Of a stretch of DNA of 64,000 nt, positions 58,235 through 64,000 are shown in pieces (positions within the stretch are counted from its first letter, which is position 1; each line of letters begins with the position of its first letter). Under the pieces are notes generated by a model, which was not told the DNA's origin, did no database searches, and worked only from the letters and a program-made list of their open reading frames with translations. The translations under genes and the position numbers were made by a program. The stretch spans positions 806,001-870,000 of the forward strand of contig LR632930.1 in the NCBI GenBank assembly GCA_902167325.1, written 5' to 3'. The DNA is from Chitinophaga pinensis (GTDB taxonomy: Bacteria > Bacteroidota > Bacteroidia > Chitinophagales > Chitinophagaceae).

Positions 58235-61200
58235 ATGCGAATTGTGAGCCAAGAACAAGGTTTATATCGTCCGGAATTTGAGCACGATGCGTGTGGTACG
58301 GGCTTTGCCGCCCATATTAAGGGTCGGAAATCTCACCAGATCATCCGCGATGCGTTAACCATGCTGGAAAACATGGAACACCGTGGCGCCTGCGGATGCG
58401 AGCGCACCACGGGTGACGGTGCGGGTATCATGATCCAGATGCCACATGAATTCTTGTACGCCGAATGTCTTAAAATGGGCATCCGCCTCCCGGATGCTGG
58501 TAAATATGGTGTAGGGATGGTCTTCTTCCCCAAGGAGCCGCGCTGGCGCGAAGAGTGCCGCGAAATCATCCAGCGCTGTGCGGAAAAAGTGGGCCTCGAA
58601 ATCCTCGGCTACCGCAAAGTACCCGTTCGCCCCGATGGCATTGGTGAAACCGCCCTTTCCGTAGAACCGGAAATCGAACAGCTGTTCATCGCCTGTCCGT
58701 ACCATATCTCCGATCCGGAAGAATTTGAACGGAAACTTTTCGTACTCCGTAACTATATCACTAAAACAGTGCGTTGCTCCATACCGAAAGATAAAGCCGA
58801 GATTTATTTCGCGTCTTTCTCCGGTAAAACGATCTTATATAAAGGCCAGCTCACTACTTATCAGGTAGGCCATTATTATCCCGATCTGCGCGATGAGCGT
58901 ATGGTATCCGCATTCGGTCTTATCCACAGCCGCTTTGCTACCAATACCTTCCCCAGCTGGAAGCTCGCACACCCGTTCCGCTTCATTGCACACAATGGTG
59001 AGATCAATACACTCAAAGGGAACCTCAACTGGCTCCGCGCCGGTGAAAACTCCTTCCTGACCAAATACTTTTCCAAAGAGGAAATGGAAATGCTTTCGCC
59101 CATCGTGGACGAAGGACAATCCGACTCCGCCTGTCTCGACAACGTGGTGGAACTGCTCAACCTAACAGGCCGCTCCCTGCCGCATGTGATGATGATGCTC
59201 ATTCCCGAAGCATGGGATGGCAACGAAAGCATGGACCCCGTGAAGAAAGCCTTCTACGAATACCACGCTTCCCTCATGGAACCCTGGGACGGACCCGCTT
59301 CCATCTCCTTCACCGACGGTAAGATTATCGGCGCCACCCTTGACCGGAATGGTCTCCGCCCATCCCGCTTCGTGGTAACGAAAGATGACCGGGTGATCAT
59401 GGCTTCCGAAGCCGGAGTTCTCCCCATTGATCCTAAAAACGTAAAAGAAAAAGGCCGCCTGCAACCTGGTAAAATGTTCATCGTAGACATGGACCAGGGC
59501 CGCATCATTGGCGACGAAGAGCTGAAGCAGGCTATCTGCTCCGCACAGCCTTACGCCGAATGGCTTAATAAATACAAGATCCGTCTCGACGAACTGCCCG
59601 AACCACGCGTTACTTTCACGCACCTCGAGCATGATCAGATCTTTAAATACCAACGCGCCTTCGGTTATTCCACGGAAGATATGGAAGCGATCATTTCTCC
59701 GATGGCAATCGACGGCAAAGAGCCGATCGGCTCCATGGGTACAGATGTTCCTTTGGCCATCCTCAGCGATCAGCCCCAGCACCTGACGAGCTACTTCAAA
59801 CAGCTGTTTGCTCAGGTAACCAACCCGCCTATCGATCCGATCCGGGAAAGACTGGTAATGTCGCTGGCTACATTCCTTGGCAACAACGGTAACCTGCTCG
59901 ACGAGGATCCGCTGCACTGCCACTCTGTAGCATTGCCGCACCCTGTATTGACCAACTACGAGCTGGAGAAAATCCGCAGTATCGACACCGGTATTTTCCA
60001 GGCTAAAACTTTACATACCTATTTCAAGGCCGACGGAAAGCCCGGCTCCCTTGAGAAAGGCCTTGCACGCCTCTGCCGTTATGCGGTAGATGCGGTGGAA
60101 GATGGCTTTGAAGTAATCATCCTCTCCGACCGTGCGCTGGATTCAGAGCACGCGGCCATCCCCAGCCTCATGGCAGTTTCCGCGGTGCATCACCACCTGA
60201 TCCGCAAAGGCTACCGTGGCCAGGTAGGCATCGTGGTGGAAGCCGGCGATGTTTGGGAAGTACATCATTTCGCCTGCCTCCTGGGCTTTGGCGCCACCGC
60301 CATCAACCCGTATCTGGCGCTTTCCACCATCCGCGATCTGCGGCTGCGCGGTAAGTTACAGTCGGAGCTGGATGTGGATAAACTGAAGAAGAACTACATA
60401 AAAGCGGTTTGCGAAGGATTGCTGAAAGTGTTCTCCAAGATGGGTATCTCTACCCTGCAATCTTACCAGGGTGCACAGATCTTCGAGATCCTCGGTATCA
60501 ACAAATCTGTTGTAGATAAATACTTCACCGGAGCCGTGTCCCGCATACAAGGGCTTGGCCTCGATGAGATCGCGCAGGAAACCCTCGCGAAGCACTGGAT
60601 GGGTTATGGCCGTAAGGAAACACCCGTTCAGCGCCTCACTACGGGCGGTGTGTACCAATGGAAAAGGAAAGGTGAATTCCACCTTTTCAATCCTACCACC
60701 ATCCACCTGCTGCAATATTCTACCCGCATGAACGATTACAGCTTGTTTAAGAAATATTCCAAAGCCGTAAACGATCAGAGCGAGAAAGCCGCTACACTGC
60801 GCAGCATGCTCACCTTCAAGCGCAACCGCAACCCGGTGCCTCTCGAAGAAGTAGAATCTGCACAAAGCATCCTGAAACGCTTCGCTACCGGTGCGATGAG
60901 CTTTGGCTCCATCAGCCACGAAGCGCATTCAACGCTCGCCGTTGCCATGAACCGCATAGGTGCTAAAAGCAATACCGGCGAAGGCGGGGAAGATGAAATG
61001 CGTTATGAAGTGCTGCCCAATGGAGACTCCATGCGCTCCGCCATCAAACAGGTAGCCTCCGCACGTTTTGGTGTTACGAGCTACTACCTCACCAATGCGG
61101 ATGAATTGCAAATTAAAATGGCGCAAGGCGCTAAGCCCGGAGAGGGCGGCCAGCTGCCCGGTCATAAAGTGGATGAATGGATCGGTAAGGTTCGCCATGC

Positions 61201-62767
61201 CACTCCCGGCGTAGGTCTCATTTCTCCGCCGCCACACCACGATATTTACTCGATCGAAGATCTTGCACAGCTGATCTTTGACCTGAAGAATGCTAACCGC
61301 GCAGCCCGTATCAGCGTTAAGCTGGTATCAAAAGCCGGCGTGGGCACCATCGCCGCAGGTGTTGCAAAAGCACATGCCGATGTGATCCTGGTATCCGGCC
61401 ACGATGGCGGTACCGGTGCTTCGCCCATCAGCTCCATCAAGCACGCAGGCCTGCCCTGGGAGCTGGGCCTGGCGGAAACGCATCAAACCCTTGTTCGCAA
61501 CAAACTCCGCAGCCGCGTAGTGGTACAAACCGATGGCCAGCTTAAAACTGCCCGCGACATCGCTATCGCCACCCTGCTGGGTGCTGAAGAATGGGGTGTG
61601 GCTACTGCCGCACTGGTGGTAGAGGGCTGTATCATGATGCGCAAATGCCATCTTAACACCTGCCCTGTTGGCGTGGCCACACAGGATCCGGATTTGCGCA
61701 AACGCTTTAATGGCACTGCTGATGCCGTAGTAAACTTCTTCCAGTTCCTCGTGGCTGAGTTCCGTGAAATTATGGCAGAGCTTGGTTTCCGTACCGTGCA
61801 GGAAATGGTGGGACAGGTAGAAGTCCTGAAAGTGCGCGATAACATCGACCACTGGAAACTGAAACATCTCGACCTTTCTCCCGTACTATACCGCGAACCG
61901 GCTTCCGATGAAACCGGTCTCTACAAACAGGAAGAACAGGACCACGGTTTAGCCGAAGTACTCGACTGGCAATTGCTTAAAGCCGCCAAAGATGCACTCG
62001 AAAGCAAAACCCGTGTGTTTGGTCAATATAAAGTGAAGAACACCGACCGTACGGTAGGTACGATCCTTTCCAACGAAATCTCCAAGCGCTACAAGAGTGA
62101 AGGGCTTCCTGAGGACACGATCCACTTCAAATTCACCGGTTCTGCCGGCCAGAGCTTCGGTGCTTTCAACACGAAAGGCGTTACACTTGAGCTGGAAGGT
62201 GAAGCAAACGATTACTTCGGTAAAGGTCTTTCCGGCGCCAAGCTCATCCTCTATCCTTCTACGGAAGCAGGATTCAAGGCGGAAGAGAATATCATCGCAG
62301 GTAACGTTGCCCTGTATGGTGCCACCTCTGGCGAAGCCTTCATCCGTGGTAAGGCAGGCGAGCGCTTCTGCGTCCGTAACTCCGGCGCCACCGTTGTTAC
62401 AGAAGGTACCGGCGACCATGGTTGTGAATATATGACCGGCGGCCGCGCAGTTATCCTTGGAGAAACAGGTCGCAACTTCGGTGCCGGCATGAGTGGTGGT
62501 ATCGCCTTCGTGTACGATGTGAAAAGCAACTTCGCCAATCAGTGCAATCCGGAAATGATTGACCTCGATCCTCTCGGAGAAGAAGACACCGCACAGCTGC
62601 ATGACCTGATCACCAAGCATCATGCGTACACCAACAGTACTGTGGCTAAATTCATTCTCAGCGACTGGGAAAATCAGCTCCGCCATTTTGTGAAAGTATT
62701 CCCGAAAGAATACAAGGCCGCCCTCAAAACCGCCGCCACAAAAGGTGTGAAAGTAAAGCGTAACTAA
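58235..62767 (+). CDS. gltB: Glutamate synthase large subunit
   Basis: 1510 residues. GltB hydrolyses glutamine in its N-terminal amidotransferase domain and tunnels ammonia to the FMN site, where 2-oxoglutarate is aminated to glutamate. The catalytic Cys is Cys20 in EHDACGTGF, so a 19-residue propeptide should be removed. The central domain and the FMN-binding domain (SIKHAGLPWELGLAETHQTL) follow, and the [3Fe-4S] ligands are Cys1132, Cys1138 and Cys1143 in CIMMRKCHLNTCPVG. The C-terminal beta-helix carries the usual G-rich repeats (GATSGEAFIRGKAGERF). The small subunit gltD begins 32 bases downstream. Confidence 0.98.
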   Translation: MRIVSQEQGLYRPEFEHDACGTGFAAHIKGRKSHQIIRDALTMLENMEHRGACGCERTTGDGAGIMIQMPHEFLYAECLKMGIRLPDAGKYGVGMVFFPKEPRWREECREIIQRCAEKVGLEILGYRKVPVRPDGIGETALSVEPEIEQLFIACPYHISDPEEFERKLFVLRNYITKTVRCSIPKDKAEIYFASFSGKTILYKGQLTTYQVGHYYPDLRDERMVSAFGLIHSRFATNTFPSWKLAHPFRFIAHNGEINTLKGNLNWLRAGENSFLTKYFSKEEMEMLSPIVDEGQSDSACLDNVVELLNLTGRSLPHVMMMLIPEAWDGNESMDPVKKAFYEYHASLMEPWDGPASISFTDGKIIGATLDRNGLRPSRFVVTKDDRVIMASEAGVLPIDPKNVKEKGRLQPGKMFIVDMDQGRIIGDEELKQAICSAQPYAEWLNKYKIRLDELPEPRVTFTHLEHDQIFKYQRAFGYSTEDMEAIISPMAIDGKEPIGSMGTDVPLAILSDQPQHLTSYFKQLFAQVTNPPIDPIRERLVMSLATFLGNNGNLLDEDPLHCHSVALPHPVLTNYELEKIRSIDTGIFQAKTLHTYFKADGKPGSLEKGLARLCRYAVDAVEDGFEVIILSDRALDSEHAAIPSLMAVSAVHHHLIRKGYRGQVGIVVEAGDVWEVHHFACLLGFGATAINPYLALSTIRDLRLRGKLQSELDVDKLKKNYIKAVCEGLLKVFSKMGISTLQSYQGAQIFEILGINKSVVDKYFTGAVSRIQGLGLDEIAQETLAKHWMGYGRKETPVQRLTTGGVYQWKRKGEFHLFNPTTIHLLQYSTRMNDYSLFKKYSKAVNDQSEKAATLRSMLTFKRNRNPVPLEEVESAQSILKRFATGAMSFGSISHEAHSTLAVAMNRIGAKSNTGEGGEDEMRYEVLPNGDSMRSAIKQVASARFGVTSYYLTNADELQIKMAQGAKPGEGGQLPGHKVDEWIGKVRHATPGVGLISPPPHHDIYSIEDLAQLIFDLKNANRAARISVKLVSKAGVGTIAAGVAKAHADVILVSGHDGGTGASPISSIKHAGLPWELGLAETHQTLVRNKLRSRVVVQTDGQLKTARDIAIATLLGAEEWGVATAALVVEGCIMMRKCHLNTCPVGVATQDPDLRKRFNGTADAVVNFFQFLVAEFREIMAELGFRTVQEMVGQVEVLKVRDNIDHWKLKHLDLSPVLYREPASDETGLYKQEEQDHGLAEVLDWQLLKAAKDALESKTRVFGQYKVKNTDRTVGTILSNEISKRYKSEGLPEDTIHFKFTGSAGQSFGAFNTKGVTLELEGEANDYFGKGLSGAKLILYPSTEAGFKAEENIIAGNVALYGATSGEAFIRGKAGERFCVRNSGATVVTEGTGDHGCEYMTGGRAVILGETGRNFGAGMSGGIAFVYDVKSNFANQCNPEMIDLDPLGEEDTAQLHDLITKHHAYTNSTVAKFILSDWENQLRHFVKVFPKEYKAALKTAATKGVKVKRN

Positions 62768-62799
62768 TTATTTATCTAAGCGACCAAGCAGAGACAGAT

Positions 62800-64000
62800 A
62801 TGGGTAAACCAACAGGATTTCTGGAATTTACAAGGGAACTGCCCGGAAAGGCAGAAGTAAAGTCCCGCGTAAAACATTATAACGAATTTGTGGAGCGCTT
62901 CCCCGAGAATAAGCTCAACGAACAGTCGGCCCGTTGCATGAACTGCGGCGTACCCTTCTGCCACAGCGGATGCCCTCTCGGTAACGTAATCCCCGAATTC
63001 AATGATGCGGTATACCGCAAAGACTGGCAGGAAGCATACGATGTGCTGACTTCCACCAACAACTTCCCCGAGTTCACCGGCCGCATATGTCCCGCGCCGT
63101 GCGAAAGCGCCTGCGTACTGGGCATTAACCAGCCGCCCGTGGCCATCGAGGAAATCGAGAAACATATCATTGAAATAGCTTTCGATAAAGGACTGGTAAA
63201 AGCCAAAGTACCCCGCATCCGTACCGGAAAGAAAGTTGCCGTGATCGGTTCCGGCCCTGCAGGCCTGGCTGCTGCCGCGCAACTCAATTATGCCGGCCAC
63301 CTGGTAACTGTGTTCGAGCGCGATGATAAGCCCGGAGGCCTCCTCCGTTACGGCATCCCCGATTTCAAACTGGAGAAATGGGTGATAGACCGCCGTGTGG
63401 CGCTCATGGAAGAAGAAGGTATTACTTTCCAATGCAATGCCAACGTGGGTGTGAATGTTAGTATCAACGACATTCTTCGTGAATTCAACGCCGTTGTGCT
63501 CGCCGGTGGTTCCACCATTCCCCGCGACCTCGCCATTCCCGGCCGGGAACTTAAAGGTGTGCATTTTGCCATGGACTTCCTGAAGCAGCAAAACAAACGC
63601 GTAGGTAATTCTAAAGTAGAAGGTGAAGATATTATCGCCAAAGGCAAGAACGTAGTTGTGATCGGCGGTGGAGACACCGGCTCCGACTGTGTGGGTACCT
63701 CCAACCGTCACGGTGCTAAAAGCATCGCCCAGCTGGAGCTGATGCCCAAGCCTCCGGGAGATCGCAGTCCATATATGCCCTGGCCAACTTACCCTATGGT
63801 ACTCAAAACGTCTTCCTCTCATGAAGAAGGGGCAGACCGCCAGTGGGCTATCGCTACCAAAGCCTTCATCGGCGACGATAAAGGTAACCTTACGGGACTC
63901 CAGCTGGTTGACCTTACCTGGTCGTTCGGCGAAGATGGCCGCCCCGGGCGCTTTGTGGAAGTAGCCGGTTCCGAAAGAACCGTGCCTTGCGAACTGGCTT
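62800..64000 (+). CDS. gltD: Glutamate synthase small subunit, 5' part (runs off the window)
   Basis: The frame begins with ATG at 62800 (MGKPTGFLEFTRELP) and is open to the last base, giving about 400 residues without a stop. GltD brings electrons from NAD(P)H through FAD and two [4Fe-4S] clusters to GltB. The N-terminal cluster ligands are in RCMNCGVPFCHSGCPLGN and CPAPCESACVLG. The FAD site is VIGSGPAGLAAAAQL, and a second Rossmann motif VVVIGGGDTGSDCVG follows for NAD(P)H. It lies 32 bases after gltB and belongs to the same operon. The last part, about 90 residues by family length, is beyond the window. Confidence 0.97.
   Translation, partial: MGKPTGFLEFTRELPGKAEVKSRVKHYNEFVERFPENKLNEQSARCMNCGVPFCHSGCPLGNVIPEFNDAVYRKDWQEAYDVLTSTNNFPEFTGRICPAPCESACVLGINQPPVAIEEIEKHIIEIAFDKGLVKAKVPRIRTGKKVAVIGSGPAGLAAAAQLNYAGHLVTVFERDDKPGGLLRYGIPDFKLEKWVIDRRVALMEEEGITFQCNANVGVNVSINDILREFNAVVLAGGSTIPRDLAIPGRELKGVHFAMDFLKQQNKRVGNSKVEGEDIIAKGKNVVVIGGGDTGSDCVGTSNRHGAKSIAQLELMPKPPGDRSPYMPWPTYPMVLKTSSSHEEGADRQWAIATKAFIGDDKGNLTGLQLVDLTWSFGEDGRPGRFVEVAGSERTVPCELA

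Noticed and set aside
62776-63822. 348-codon open frame antisense to gltD
   Set aside because: The plus strand encodes GltD with iron-sulfur and FAD motifs that fill this stretch.
1-64000. Prophage, insertion sequence, integrative element or defence system
   Set aside because: No transposase, integrase, phage structural, toxin-antitoxin, restriction or other defence gene was recognised, and no tRNA-linked attachment site or change in style was seen.

Overview
The window comes from a chromosome of the phylum Bacteroidota, most probably the family Chitinophagaceae (Chitinophaga-like). The evidence is the gene families present (DUF4836, DUF2891, GLPGLI-type, S46 dipeptidyl-peptidase, POT peptide transporter, Tat-exported Gfo/Idh/MocA proteins), the scarcity of Shine-Dalgarno sequences, and repeated TAnnTTTG -7 elements of the Bacteroidota primary sigma factor. 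Base composition and style look uniform. I see no rRNA, tRNA, CRISPR array, insertion sequence, prophage or integrative element. It is mostly ordinary core and housekeeping DNA.

Layout. 1-10.7 kb: flavodoxin-fold reductase, recA, an rnhB-rpoN-PAP2 operon, heme A synthase, a membrane-anchored patatin, typA, ybaB. 10.8-20.6 kb: geranylgeranyl-reductase-type flavoprotein plus DUF2891 protein, an ABC ATPase/permease/amidohydrolase operon, a DUF4836 lipoprotein, YciI, SRPBCC, msrB. 20.7-28.7 kb: mutL, gluconokinase-type FGGY kinase, a GMC dehydrogenase with its Tat-exported small subunit, POT transporter. 28.9-41.9 kb: two Tat-exported Gfo/Idh/MocA proteins, two small lipoproteins, an S46 peptidase, PBP4, a SUMF1-fold protein, a Tat-exported TIM-barrel isomerase, an esterase, YitT, an arginase-fold protein with a damaged metal site. 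42-51.8 kb: two small genes (one a 41-residue lipoprotein), a MurG-like glycosyltransferase, ArsC, polA, GNAT, a C1 peptidase, YciO, mtgA, and a pnuC-NR kinase pair. 51.9-64 kb: a GLPGLI/PNGase F-like protein, NFU, mgsA, DUF3500, a GH10-like lipid-free secreted hydrolase, gltB and the 5' part of gltD.

Connections. The GMC dehydrogenase/small subunit, the Tat-exported oxidoreductases, the isomerase and the esterase look like a loosely clustered periplasmic sugar-oxidation repertoire, possibly of 3-keto-sugar type. pnuC and the kinase form a nicotinamide-riboside salvage pair. gltBD is the ammonia-assimilating glutamate synthase.

The most unusual signal is not a gene. Three intergenic regions carry degenerate tandem arrays with an exact 11-bp period: an inverted 3+3 array near 22.85 kb, ten units near 53.77 kb, and twelve to thirteen units near 55.18 kb. 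Two further regions (35.2 kb and 53.68 kb) carry about 10-bp phased T-tract repeats. The unit sequence differs between loci while the period is kept. I do not recognise a named repeat family that matches this.
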